A DNA stretch of 25,345 nt from a virus: the IMG/VR virus record IMGVR_UViG_3300023179_000472, positions 1 to 25,345 of that record; one strand, 5' to 3'. Within the stretch, counting starts at the first letter, position 1. Every line of letters starts with the position of its first letter. Under the pieces are notes generated by a model. That model did not search any database and was not told the origin of the DNA. It saw only the letters and a list, made by a program, of their open reading frames with translations. Below, piece by piece: positions 8,173 through 16,491 of this stretch. A program made the translations under genes and the position numbers.

Positions 8173-11100
8173 TTAATTTAATTTATTTTTTCCGTTAAAT
8201 GTTTTTTTATTCAAGTTTGAGTTATATGGACTATATATTTCTTTTATTCGTTTTTCTTTAGTAACATAAGAAATATCTGGAAACCCTGTAGCTGTTTTAT
8301 ATAAAAGTTTTCTATCTGTTTCTTCGAGTTTGAAAGTTTTTAGTTTGTCTAAATCGGTCGAATTTTTTATATTGTATAATTTGTTTTTTTGGTTCTGGTA
8401 GGTTTGTTCCATATTGTTTTTTAACTTTTTTAATATATTTTTAAAATCTGGTTCAAGCCCAGCTTGTTTCACTTCTTGTGTTATTATATATGATTCAAAT
8501 AATGAAAATTTATCTGGATTAGTAAATGTTTGTGAACATAATGTATAGAATCTCTTATAGCCATCAGTTTCTCCATTAAAAAAGTCCTTAGAACAACATA
8601 CTTCTTCGTCATAAAGCTTATCTGTTTCAGTTTTAGCTAACACTTTGTAGTCTTTGTATATTTTATCTAAATCGTTACAAGCTTTTGCAATTAATCCATA
8701 ATCAGATAACATTTTATCAAAAACTCCTTTTGGGTCCGACAAATCATAAAACACTACTTCTCCTTTATTTGATATTTTTCCATCTTGTCCTTTTATTACT
8801 GTTTGTTGAACATTTTCCATTGTAACAATATTAAGTTTATTAAATAGAGTAACCAAATTTTGTTGTACTTTCACTATTTCATTTATGGGATTTGTTGTAT
8901 CTACAACTATTTCTTTACTAACACTTTCAACATATTTTTTCAAATCTCTTTTTAAATTTCTCATAATTGGTTCTGTTATACCTGGTATACCTTTTATATC
9001 TACCATTAATGGATCATTCAAATTTTCAATATCATCTTTAATTTTAGATGAAAGTTTGTTTAATTTTTTTTCTTGGTTATCGGGTTTTCCAAAAATTAAT
9101 GTATTTTGTGGTGTTTTACTATATATCATAGTATCTCCACTTGTAAAATGTCTTTCATCTGTTAATAGAGTATACATACTATAATTAGTTAAGCTATTTA
9201 TAGATTCTATTTGATTATAACTTATATTAATATATTCTTTTGTTTGTGTTGCTAATTCATTATAAACTTTAGAATAGTCAATGTCTCCAGATTCAGTATT
9301 ACCACTTACTACTGTTGTAAGAATACTTCCTATTGTTTCTCCCCCTTTTAATGATTTTTGTTCTTCAACTGTTTGATTTGCAATTGCTTTATCTACCAAC
9401 TCTACTAAAGCATAGTTTAATTCTGTTTCTTCTGCTCTTTCATCATAAACTTCTGTGTTAGCATAAAAATTGAAAGATAAAGCATTTTGTAATGATTCAA
9501 TTGGTCTACCTAAACCTTGTCCTCCAATAAATTTTATATCAATACTTATTTTTGCAATCATAGGTTGTAATCCAATACCTTCAGGATTAATATCAAAGTT
9601 GGGTGTTTCATAATCAATTGATAATGTACCTGGTATTACTTTTGTATGATAAAAATCACCAACTCGTATTACTAAAACAGGTGGAGCTCCAAATGACGTA
9701 TTTATTGCGTCATTATATTTTGGTCTTCCATCTGAACCAATTACAGGTATTGTTTGACCAGGTCTAACACATTGATTCAAAAATGTTAATCTGGCATTTA
9801 GTCCTTCAGGTGTTGTTGAATGAAAAACTGGATTAAAATATTTTAATTTATTTTTTAACCCTTTGAATACTAAAGGATCTGAGTCTTTTAACATTTCAAA
9901 GTAATCTTGTTCGTTTAAAAGTGTTCTAACTATTTTTTTTCCTATTTGTTGTTTGAGTTTATCTATTACATCAGTATTTGGTTGTGGTTTTACAGACTGA
10001 GGGTTAGGTTGATCTGGTTTACTTTGATTTAAATTATTTTTTTTGGTTGGGTCTTCATTTTGTTGCTTTTTTTGTATAACAATTTCACTTACTACCGCCA
10101 CATTAGTTGCTAAACTTGGAAATGAATATATAATATTCCCTTCATTAGATGAATTTATAATTTGCGGATTAGTTGAAAAACTTTCTCCTGGCATTGGTGG
10201 AATTACTGTAAATAGATAATTTGTTACGTTTGATAAAGAACCGTCTGATGTGATTGTAATATCTCCATTGTCAATTTCATTTTTTAAATTTTCTTCTAAC
10301 CATGATTTTGAGCTGTTTGCAAAAGCTTCGTTTTTTCCAGATATTTTTAATGATATTGTGTTAGAATTAGAAATAATAGATTTTATTTTTTCAACAAAAG
10401 ATTGTAATTGGGTATAATTGGACTCAAAAATATTTTTAAAAGATACTGCGCTTTCTTTTTGGTATTTTTTTCCGTTAACCTCAACTTCTAAAGGCGCATT
10501 AGTTTGAATATTTAACTGATAATTTTGATAATTATTAATGGACTCCTTAAAAGTATTTGTATTTGGAAAAAAATAAAATCCCAATTTACCTCTATTTTCT
10601 GCTACAAAATTTGAATTTGAAACATCGTTATTAGCAACAGTATTTGCGTTTTCTGGGCTTGTGTTTTCTTTGGGAATCGATCCTTGTATTTGTTGTAATT
10701 CTTCTTCCGTTAATCTATTATCGTTTAATAAATTTTGGTATGATTCTAACTCTCTTAAAGGTAATGTATTGAATTTTGCTGCTAACTCATACAAATCATA
10801 TTTAGTCGCGCCCGCAATAAAAGAATTTATTATAGATTGAACTTTTTCATCACCTAATTTTTCTAATTGTTTATTAACTAATAAATTCAAAATTGAAGGG
10901 TGGTCCACAACTATTTTAAAAGATAAAGTTCCTGTTCTTGTTGTATTTTTATAAGTGTATACTGGTTCAGGTCTTCCTAAAAAAGAAACTTCATCAAAAT
11001 TAGCGGTTGATCCGTCTTTGAATGTTACATCGTAAGGAGGAAACCACATTATTCTACCTCCGTTAGGTCCTCTTTCAGAAATTGGTAAATCTTCATAGGT

Positions 11101-12948
11101 AAATCCGGGTCTGTCTGAAGTTCTCCATGCTAAATTTTCTATAGAAATCATGTATTTTTTTGCGTTTTTTATTCCTACACTTGTTGATCCCAAACCTTTG
11201 TAGGGTGCAAAATTTAAATTATACGATCTATCCATAACGGAATTATTAAATTTTCTTCCACTTGTAGTTATTCCGTCTTTTTTTTGTAAATCGTTGAATG
11301 TATAGTATGGAGTATCTTTTGTAAAAATTCTTTCGTATTGTATTCCAGCCTCTTCTCCTGTTGAATTGTCTATGTATTTTAAAATTTTTGATCCTTTGGT
11401 AATCTCCTTATATCCATCATGAAAAACTTTAGAAATTTGGTTAATAGCGTTTCCTGCGTGTTTTAATCTTCTTATTCCTGTTAAATTGTCTGCAGAGTTT
11501 ACTAATCGTTGTGTTTCGTCTAAGATAGACCCTTGTTTAAAATTGAATTTATCTGATGTATTTTCAAAAAGAGTACTTGCAATTTGATTAACATCGTTAT
11601 CTAATTCAACCGCATCTCCGCCTTGTTTAATTTTAAATCCTATATTATTATAGAATCTTGGAGATACCCATACAAAACCAGCATCAGGTTTTGAACAATC
11701 ATCATAAGCAAGACCGCCTAAACCAAACTTCCAATTTAGTGACCTGTCTCCTTCATAAATAGTACTTAACTCATCTGAGCCAAAAACAATTGCGTCTATT
11801 CTATGTCCATAAGCATCTATTGGTATTGCATTTAAAGGAGACCCAATAAATGAAGGATTATTAAAATCTGAACCAACGTAAAAACCTCCTTCTATTGCCG
11901 CACCAAAATTTCGTAATATACTATTAACTCCATTTATTACCACGTTACCTCCTGTAGGTAAAACATAAGATGGTTTAAAAATATTTTTATTTAATAAACT
12001 AAATAATGTTGATATTTGTCCTCCACCAGTTTGTTCTAGCAATTTTTTTGATGGTTGTGTATATCTATTAAATCCACCCAATAAATTTAAAGACCCGCCC
12101 GCAACATTTTGAGCAATGTTTAATACTTGTCCTGATGTTGTAGGACTTCTGTCATCATTATCGTCTATAAAAATTCCTCCTTCGATTGGTGATGTTGGAG
12201 AATAATTACCTTGTATTTTATCTAAATAAGATGTTGGATTTTGTGAAAGTGTAATTCTAAAATCAACACTTCCTCCTAATCCATTACCAACTAAAGCAGA
12301 CGGTGACGTTTGATTTGTATTTGTTTCTCTATATAATTGTCTCAAATCTATAGAAGCTATTGTTGCATTTACATTTGATCTTAAAGAACTTTGTCCTAAT
12401 TTTACAATATAAGAGTCGTTTGACAATGATCCATCACTTCCTGTTGGGTTATCGTTTAATAGTAAGTTATATGTGTTATATGACGATGCATTAAATGAAG
12501 GCGGATCCCAATAATTTTGATGGATTTGCCCAATTAATTGAATGTCTGTTAAAATTATTAAGTCATTAAATCCTCCTGTAGGTCCATAATTATTTTTTAA
12601 AAAAGCATTTGTTCTATTTGGCTCTGATGGTATGAATAATTCTGTAGTTGGTGGATTATATTCTCCTTGATTTGATGAACTAATTACAAGGGGTCCATTA
12701 TAAGAAATTTGATTTACAAATCCTCCATTTGGACCATATGTATTTAACGGGTATAAACTATTTGCAACATTTGTTGATCCAATATTTGGTGAGTTGGTAT
12801 CACTATAATCGGAAAGTAAAATTTCATAATTTGTAGGACCTTGTGGTGAAGAATAAAATCCTGCAACACTATATTTTGGTAAAGTTCTTGTGACTAAAGC
12901 ATTTCTAAAATTTGCACTATTTTGAAAACTTAATAAACTTTCTGCCAT
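8173..12948 (-). CDS. giant (1591-aa) baseplate/tail structural protein
   Basis: A long virion-type protein whose exact family I do not recognise. Residues 1-260 are Asn/Ser/Gly/Pro-rich and contain two similar motifs about 50-65 residues apart (TYGPNGGFV and NYGPTGGFND). Around 598-690 a conserved-looking segment reads MISIENLAWRTSDRPGFTYE, GPNGGRIMWFPPYDVTF and TLSFKIVVDHPSILNLLV, typical of baseplate beta domains. Around 775-900 a segment with QSFVEKIKSIISNSNTISLK and nearby helices resembles a degenerate OmpA-type peptidoglycan-binding fold (weak). A Lys/Gln/Pro-rich linker (about 956-993) separates it from a final part with PPVLVIRVGDFYHTKVIPG (about 1085-1105) and a helical C-terminus with a CC pair (EVCCSKDF). 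Its position between the tape measure and the gp53-like gene supports a baseplate role. Confidence 0.65.
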   Translation of the reverse strand: MAESLLSFQNSANFRNALVTRTLPKYSVAGFYSSPQGPTNYEILLSDYSDTNSPNIGSTNVANSLYPLNTYGPNGGFVNQISYNGPLVISSSNQGEYNPPTTELFIPSEPNRTNAFLKNNYGPTGGFNDLIILTDIQLIGQIHQNYWDPPSFNASSYNTYNLLLNDNPTGSDGSLSNDSYIVKLGQSSLRSNVNATIASIDLRQLYRETNTNQTSPSALVGNGLGGSVDFRITLSQNPTSYLDKIQGNYSPTSPIEGGIFIDDNDDRSPTTSGQVLNIAQNVAGGSLNLLGGFNRYTQPSKKLLEQTGGGQISTLFSLLNKNIFKPSYVLPTGGNVVINGVNSILRNFGAAIEGGFYVGSDFNNPSFIGSPLNAIPIDAYGHRIDAIVFGSDELSTIYEGDRSLNWKFGLGGLAYDDCSKPDAGFVWVSPRFYNNIGFKIKQGGDAVELDNDVNQIASTLFENTSDKFNFKQGSILDETQRLVNSADNLTGIRRLKHAGNAINQISKVFHDGYKEITKGSKILKYIDNSTGEEAGIQYERIFTKDTPYYTFNDLQKKDGITTSGRKFNNSVMDRSYNLNFAPYKGLGSTSVGIKNAKKYMISIENLAWRTSDRPGFTYEDLPISERGPNGGRIMWFPPYDVTFKDGSTANFDEVSFLGRPEPVYTYKNTTRTGTLSFKIVVDHPSILNLLVNKQLEKLGDEKVQSIINSFIAGATKYDLYELAAKFNTLPLRELESYQNLLNDNRLTEEELQQIQGSIPKENTSPENANTVANNDVSNSNFVAENRGKLGFYFFPNTNTFKESINNYQNYQLNIQTNAPLEVEVNGKKYQKESAVSFKNIFESNYTQLQSFVEKIKSIISNSNTISLKISGKNEAFANSSKSWLEENLKNEIDNGDITITSDGSLSNVTNYLFTVIPPMPGESFSTNPQIINSSNEGNIIYSFPSLATNVAVVSEIVIQKKQQNEDPTKKNNLNQSKPDQPNPQSVKPQPNTDVIDKLKQQIGKKIVRTLLNEQDYFEMLKDSDPLVFKGLKNKLKYFNPVFHSTTPEGLNARLTFLNQCVRPGQTIPVIGSDGRPKYNDAINTSFGAPPVLVIRVGDFYHTKVIPGTLSIDYETPNFDINPEGIGLQPMIAKISIDIKFIGGQGLGRPIESLQNALSFNFYANTEVYDERAEETELNYALVELVDKAIANQTVEEQKSLKGGETIGSILTTVVSGNTESGDIDYSKVYNELATQTKEYINISYNQIESINSLTNYSMYTLLTDERHFTSGDTMIYSKTPQNTLIFGKPDNQEKKLNKLSSKIKDDIENLNDPLMVDIKGIPGITEPIMRNLKRDLKKYVESVSKEIVVDTTNPINEIVKVQQNLVTLFNKLNIVTMENVQQTVIKGQDGKISNKGEVVFYDLSDPKGVFDKMLSDYGLIAKACNDLDKIYKDYKVLAKTETDKLYDEEVCCSKDFFNGETDGYKRFYTLCSQTFTNPDKFSLFESYIITQEVKQAGLEPDFKNILKKLKNNMEQTYQNQKNKLYNIKNSTDLDKLKTFKLEETDRKLLYKTATGFPDISYVTKEKRIKEIYSPYNSNLNKKTFNGKNKLN

Positions 12949-12963
12949 TTATAATTTTTTTTC

Positions 12964-12971
12964 TATAAATA
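12964..12971 (-). promoter_or_regulatory. late-type promoter motif TATTTATA (1591-aa baseplate gene)
   Basis: Coding-direction TATTTATA followed by GAAAAAAAA, 15 bases upstream of the ATG at 12948, in the 39-base gap after the tape-measure gene. Same motif and same orientation relative to the gene as the other members of the set. Confidence 0.5.
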
Positions 12972-12987
12972 GAATAATTATTATTTT

Positions 12988-14943
12988 TTATTTAAAAACA
13001 AATCCTTTAATTGATTCTAATGATGTTTTTATTTGATCTGTAACTTCTTTTGTTTTTAACATATTGTTTAAAGTTTCTTCTATTTTTGACTTATCAATAT
13101 TTTGAGCTCCTTCTAATTTTAAATTCACATTTAAGTTAATATTTAATGGCTCAAAAGATGCTTCTATTTTTTTTGTTTCTTCTTTTGATGTTTTTTCATT
13201 TATTTTTGAAGCCAAATCTGTTATATAAGTTTTTTGAATTTGTGGTGTTTGTACTTCATTTATGGTTGGTGTTTTAGGTGATATATATTCCATTGCCTCT
13301 TCTTTTGTTTTAGGTCCTAAAGTTGTGGCCATTACAGTATCTTTTTTGTTAAATTTTTTTATTCCATCTTCGTCCAAATAAAACCTGTCTCCACCACCAG
13401 GTAAAGATATCATGTCATGAATCCCAAGAACAGTTTTGAGACTGTTTATAAGCGTATTTCTATCAAAAATGTTTTTGAATTGTTCATCTGCAGTCTCTGT
13501 AATCTTTGATTTTAATTGTTTTGTAACTTCTATCATCTCAGTCATAGCACTACTGATTGCTTTTATAGCATTATCTGTTACGACTTTAGTTTCTTTTGTT
13601 ATAGTATTAACATGTTCCATAATCTTATCAGAATTTTTAGAAAGGGTTTTTAAAGCTTCATTTGATACTTTTTTTGTTGTATCTACAATTCCTTCAGCAA
13701 TTTTTTCTCCTGATAAAGAGCCTGCAATGGCGTTAGGTAAAACATGTTCTAACGATTCTAAAGTATTTTTGTATTGTTCTCCAATTCCTTGTTGTATAAA
13801 TGCCAAATCTTTTAATGTAACTTGTCCTGTTTTATCATCGGTAGTCTGTTCTTCAATTGCTTTTGTTTGTTTTTTTAAATAAACTTCTAAATCTATTTTT
13901 TCTCTTGATGTAAGGTCTTTTACCGCTTTTGTTATTTCGTCTCCAGTTGTACTTAAAAATTTTACTTCCATTTCACCACTTTTACCTTTTTGTAAAATAT
14001 TTTCTAACCTTTCCATTTCTTTTGGGTCGGTAAATTTAATTCCTGCTTCATTAATTGCTTTTTGCTTATCTTCAATTTGGTTATATGAAATTGCCATGTT
14101 TTGAAGATCTTTTTCTTGCATACTTGTAAAACTTGAAATTTGTTTTATATATTGTCTTCCAATTGCGTTTATACTGCCTGTTTCATCCACCATTTTTGAT
14201 AATGATTTTGCCAACTCTTCTTGTAATTTCATTGGGTCGTTTAGAGCCAAATATCTAACTTGATTTACATCTTTTAAAGCTGATGAAGTTTGTATTCCTA
14301 AATTTGAAATGTTTTGCACAAAGTCTTGTGCGGCTTCTGGGTCATAAAGTTTTTCTGCAAAATCTAAACCTGTTTTCATGTCTACTCTTAGTTTTGCCGA
14401 TTGAGCCGCCATGGCGGCTAAACCATTAACTCCGTTTTGAAAGTTAAATTTACTTAAAGCGTCCATGTTAGTAACGACTGCGGTTGTAACGGCTTTTGCA
14501 TTAACACCTATCATTTGCATGTTTTGTACAATACCCGCCATGTCATCACTGACTTGGTAAACTGATTTTCCAACATTCGCATAAGCTTCAAAAAGTTCTT
14601 TTGCACTTTTTCCTGTAACTTGTGTAGTAGCGTATAGGTCATCTGTATATTCAGAGTTAAGTGCTATTGTTCTTCCAAAAGTTTCTGCTAATGATGTCTG
14701 TTGTGTTACAATTTGATCAACATTACCACCTAATCTAGTTACTTCAGATAAATTATCTGTTAATGTTTTTTTAAAAAGAAGTGCTTGATCTCGTCCTATT
14801 CCTATTGAACTGGCAACTTTACCAAACTGACCATCAATTTCTATGACAGTTTTTCTAATTTCTGTTAGGTTTTTTTGTAAAGCATCCTTTACATCACCGA
14901 ATATAGCATAACTTGACTCTATAAAAGTATTTCCAGTTGACAT
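12988..14943 (-). CDS. probable tail tape measure protein
   Basis: A 651-aa, largely helical protein with few aromatic residues and long Ala/Lys/Glu/Thr-rich segments, starting MSTGNTFIESSYAIFGDVKD. It has long heptad-like stretches (for example around 440-490, with KETKVVTDNAIKAISSAMTE). Its N-terminal half has the look of the tape measure core: repeated helices of the type DMAGIVQNMQMIGVNAKAVT and NGLAAMAAQSAKLRVDMKTG. Tape measure proteins set tail length and are packed inside the tube. T4 gp29, of 590 aa, fixes a tail of about 100 nm, so 651 aa predicts a similar or slightly longer tail. The gene follows the gp26-like gene and its out-of-frame extension, where tape measures normally follow tail-assembly chaperones. 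A late-type motif precedes it. A structural role seems sure; the tape-measure call rests on composition and position. Confidence 0.7.
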   Translation of the reverse strand: MSTGNTFIESSYAIFGDVKDALQKNLTEIRKTVIEIDGQFGKVASSIGIGRDQALLFKKTLTDNLSEVTRLGGNVDQIVTQQTSLAETFGRTIALNSEYTDDLYATTQVTGKSAKELFEAYANVGKSVYQVSDDMAGIVQNMQMIGVNAKAVTTAVVTNMDALSKFNFQNGVNGLAAMAAQSAKLRVDMKTGLDFAEKLYDPEAAQDFVQNISNLGIQTSSALKDVNQVRYLALNDPMKLQEELAKSLSKMVDETGSINAIGRQYIKQISSFTSMQEKDLQNMAISYNQIEDKQKAINEAGIKFTDPKEMERLENILQKGKSGEMEVKFLSTTGDEITKAVKDLTSREKIDLEVYLKKQTKAIEEQTTDDKTGQVTLKDLAFIQQGIGEQYKNTLESLEHVLPNAIAGSLSGEKIAEGIVDTTKKVSNEALKTLSKNSDKIMEHVNTITKETKVVTDNAIKAISSAMTEMIEVTKQLKSKITETADEQFKNIFDRNTLINSLKTVLGIHDMISLPGGGDRFYLDEDGIKKFNKKDTVMATTLGPKTKEEAMEYISPKTPTINEVQTPQIQKTYITDLASKINEKTSKEETKKIEASFEPLNINLNVNLKLEGAQNIDKSKIEETLNNMLKTKEVTDQIKTSLESIKGFVFK

Positions 14944-14957
14944 TCTTTTTTTTTATT

Positions 14958-14965
14958 TATAAATA
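14958..14965 (-). promoter_or_regulatory. late-type promoter motif TATTTATA (tape-measure gene)
   Basis: Coding-direction TATTTATA, extended to TATTTATAAATA, 14 bases before the ATG at 14943. It begins directly after the TGA that ends the out-of-frame extension of the gp26-like gene. Confidence 0.5.
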
Positions 14966-15121
14966 TCAATTCCAACCATTTTTTTGTTCGGTTAGTTTTT
15001 CAATGATATAGAGTCGTTTATATGTTGGTATTGTATAAAAATCTTGATATGACATTCCAATACTCTTAGATAAGAATATATATTGTTCTATTAAATTTTT
15101 TTGGTAGTTAGAAGAAAGGCC
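14966..15121 (-). CDS. out-of-frame extension of the gp26-like gene (gp51/chaperone-like), likely made by ribosomal frameshifting
   Basis: Downstream of the gp26-like stop codon, a reading frame shifted +1 (equivalently -2) encodes 51 further codons ending in TGA at 14966. The peptide looks like a real protein: SSNYQKNLIEQYIFLSKSIG, then MSYQDFYTIPTYKRLYIIEK. That fits short phage tail-assembly chaperone extensions, where a Y-x-x-[FIV] helix is followed by a MP-x-x-x-R-type helix. The only ATG in this frame lies in the middle of the peptide, so an independent start would lose half of it. The frame overlaps the end of the gp26-like gene, which carries six T followed by C (GAG TTT TTT CGG, 15131-15120). 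A tRNA-Phe on TTT could move one base forward onto TTC. Joined there, the fused product would be about 298 aa. The coordinates given assume this shift site; initiation at an upstream TTG is the alternative. Confidence 0.55.
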   Translation of the reverse strand, partial: GLSSNYQKNLIEQYIFLSKSIGMSYQDFYTIPTYKRLYIIEKLTEQKNGWN

Positions 15122-15863
15122 GAAAAAACTCAACCCCAAACGATATCTTTGTCGAAACGTTTTCTCCAGACGGGGCTTTTGTATTAATTGATAGGTCTAA
15201 ACCTGGTTCATTGTCATCTAAAAATTTTTTAATATATTTTGAATCTGCAAATGGCATAGTTTTAATAAATTCTATTATACTAACTTTGTCACTTTGTCCA
15301 TCTAATTCAATTATTTGTTTTGTGAAATTCCATAAAGTTTGAGGTGGAACCATACCAACAGGATATGAATCAATCTGTCTTTGTATTTCTTCTTTTTCTC
15401 CAAAATTTAATGGTTTTATTTTTATTGTTTTTCCTGTTTTAGGTAGTTTTGTAATAAAATGTCCATTTTCATCTGCAAAATGTTCAGTTTTTTTAAAAGT
15501 CAAACTATCAATAACAAAGGTATGTGAAAATTGTTTATTTGTTATTGGGTCTGTAAGAGAAACAGTATAATCAGGACCAAATGAAGAGTTTCTTAAAAAT
15601 ATTAAAATTGTTTGTATATCTCCTTCCAACATTTCATTAACATCTAAATCTGGTTCGTATATTTTAGTTCTTAACAGTTGTGATAGAAAATTTTTATTGT
15701 TTACAGCGCTTATAAGTATATCCTCGTCTGTGGCGGTTAAATACCCAACTTTTATTGAAGATTTTTTATTTTTATAAAAAACTCCTTTTGTTGGTAGTTT
15801 TATAACATCGTGAGGTAAATTAAAATTAGATTGACCGTAATCTATAGCCGACATATTTTCCAT
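15108..15863 (-). CDS. T4 gp26-like baseplate hub / tail-assembly protein
   Basis: A 251-aa protein with the layout of the T4 gp26 baseplate family. It has an N-terminal LPTKGVFYKNK (around residues 24-34), then VGYLTATDEDILIS, a helical middle with LRTKIYEPDLDVNEMLEGD and an LRNSSFG segment, a TIKIKPLNFGEKEEIQ strand, and a characteristic end FGVEFFRPFF. Proteins of this family act in baseplate-hub and tail assembly; by position next to the tape measure they match tail-assembly chaperones of other phages. The four-cysteine or CP-C element found in many relatives between the two halves is not present (DPITNKQF instead). Two in-frame ATG codons (residues 1 and 4) are possible starts. The 5' leader holds a 15-base near-perfect palindrome. 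The 3' end overlaps an out-of-frame extension that suggests a second, longer product. Confidence 0.75.
   Translation of the reverse strand: MENMSAIDYGQSNFNLPHDVIKLPTKGVFYKNKKSSIKVGYLTATDEDILISAVNNKNFLSQLLRTKIYEPDLDVNEMLEGDIQTILIFLRNSSFGPDYTVSLTDPITNKQFSHTFVIDSLTFKKTEHFADENGHFITKLPKTGKTIKIKPLNFGEKEEIQRQIDSYPVGMVPPQTLWNFTKQIIELDGQSDKVSIIEFIKTMPFADSKYIKKFLDDNEPGLDLSINTKAPSGENVSTKISFGVEFFRPFF
15123..15128 (-). promoter_or_regulatory. candidate ribosomal frameshift site (T6 followed by C)
   Basis: The gp26-like zero frame reads GAG TTT TTT CGG CCT TTC TTC TAA. A +1 move of the P-site tRNA from TTT to TTC, or a -2 slip on the T run, enters the open frame that ends at 14966. The site lies 5 codons before the zero-frame stop. 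I saw no strong stem-loop just downstream. Confidence 0.4.
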
Positions 15864-15870
15864 AGTATTG

Positions 15871-15885
15871 TTTGTTTAAAACAAA
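15871..15885. promoter_or_regulatory. 15-base palindrome in the leader of the gp26-like gene
   Basis: TTTGTTT-A-AAACAAA, a perfect 7-base inverted repeat around one central base, 8-22 bases upstream of the ATG at 15863. It could be a protein-binding site or a small leader hairpin. In so AT-rich a sequence it may also be chance. Confidence 0.25.
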
Positions 15886-15904
15886 ATAACAAATTTTTTT
15901 CAAT

Positions 15905-15912
15905 AGTAAATA
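15905..15912 (-). promoter_or_regulatory. degenerate late-type motif TATTTACT (gp26-like gene)
   Basis: Coding-direction TATTTACT matches TATTTATA at 6 of 8 positions. It lies just after the stop of the tail tube gene and 41 bases before the ATG at 15863. It is the weakest member of the set. Confidence 0.3.
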
Positions 15913-15914
15913 TG

Positions 15915-16403
15915 TTAGTATACCAATATTGCTCTATCAATTACTAAACTAAAAGAAATTTCAGCTAAACCATCAGTATCGTAACCAACACCACCAAAAT
16001 CGGCTCCCGTTGGAAAAGCGTTTACCAAAATCCATTTTTCTATGACTACTCCGGTTGGGTCCAACATTTCTAGATCAACGTTTCTTTTATAACCCGCAGC
16101 ATAACCCATCCTACCAGTTACTGATTCTGCTATTGTTCTAATCCATTCCATCATAGCTTGAGCAGCAGAAGGTCCGATTGGGTCTAATAATTTTACTGAA
16201 ATAGAATTCCACTTAAATGAACCAGCAACATAAGTTTCAGTATTTAAAAATTTAATAGGATTTGATGTAATATCTATTTTGGGTCTAGATGCTGTTTGTA
16301 CATACCACTCATTAATTCCTAATGATGATGGAAACCTTAAAATAAACCTGTTTTTCTTTTTAGGTTCATAGGGAATAGGCATTTTCATTAATAAATCGGC
16401 CAT
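15915..16403 (-). CDS. tail tube protein, T4 gp19-like
   Basis: 162 aa, almost the length of T4 gp19 (163 aa), which stacks as hexameric rings to form the inner tube of the contractile tail. The sequence has the expected pattern. A short N-terminus (MADLLMKMPIPYEPKKKNRF) leads into the first strand (ILRFPSSLGINEWYVQTASR), which carries the conserved W-x-V-x-x-A-x-R-P feature. Then come WNSISVKLLDPIGPSAAQAM, a helix MMEWIRTIAESVTGRMGYAA, and the C-terminal strands DLEMLDPTGVVIEKWILVNA and GLAEISFSLVIDRAILVY. It sits downstream of the sheath, separated only by the HAD-type gene. It has its own late-type motif 29 bases before the ATG and a long A-rich leader, as expected for a very highly expressed virion protein. 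Confidence 0.9.
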   Translation of the reverse strand: MADLLMKMPIPYEPKKKNRFILRFPSSLGINEWYVQTASRPKIDITSNPIKFLNTETYVAGSFKWNSISVKLLDPIGPSAAQAMMEWIRTIAESVTGRMGYAAGYKRNVDLEMLDPTGVVIEKWILVNAFPTGADFGGVGYDTDGLAEISFSLVIDRAILVY

Positions 16404-16432
16404 AATTTTGTTTTTTTTCTTTTTATTTTTAT

Positions 16433-16440
16433 TATAAATA
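16433..16440 (-). promoter_or_regulatory. late-type promoter motif TATTTATA (tail tube gene)
   Basis: Coding-direction ATATTTATAATAAAAATAAA. The 8-base core lies 29 bases before the ATG at 16403, in the spacer between the HAD-type and tube genes. Confidence 0.55.
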
Positions 16441-16491
16441 TTATGATAATTTTTTTTTTCTATTTACTTTTGTTTTTTATAAAATAATATA

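Noticed and set aside
8885-9184. Plus-strand open frame of 99 codons
   Set aside because: Antisense shadow within the 1591-aa baseplate gene.
13436-13882. Plus-strand open frame of 148 codons that looks membrane-like
   Set aside because: Antisense to the helical, Lys/Glu/Thr-rich tape measure; the apparent hydrophobicity is a complement effect.
1442-16440. TATAAATA strings on the plus strand read as classical T4 late promoters pointing right
   Set aside because: They would drive antisense transcription of almost every tail gene, and the one small plus-strand gene has the motif in the reverse form, so coding-direction TATTTATA is the consistent reading.
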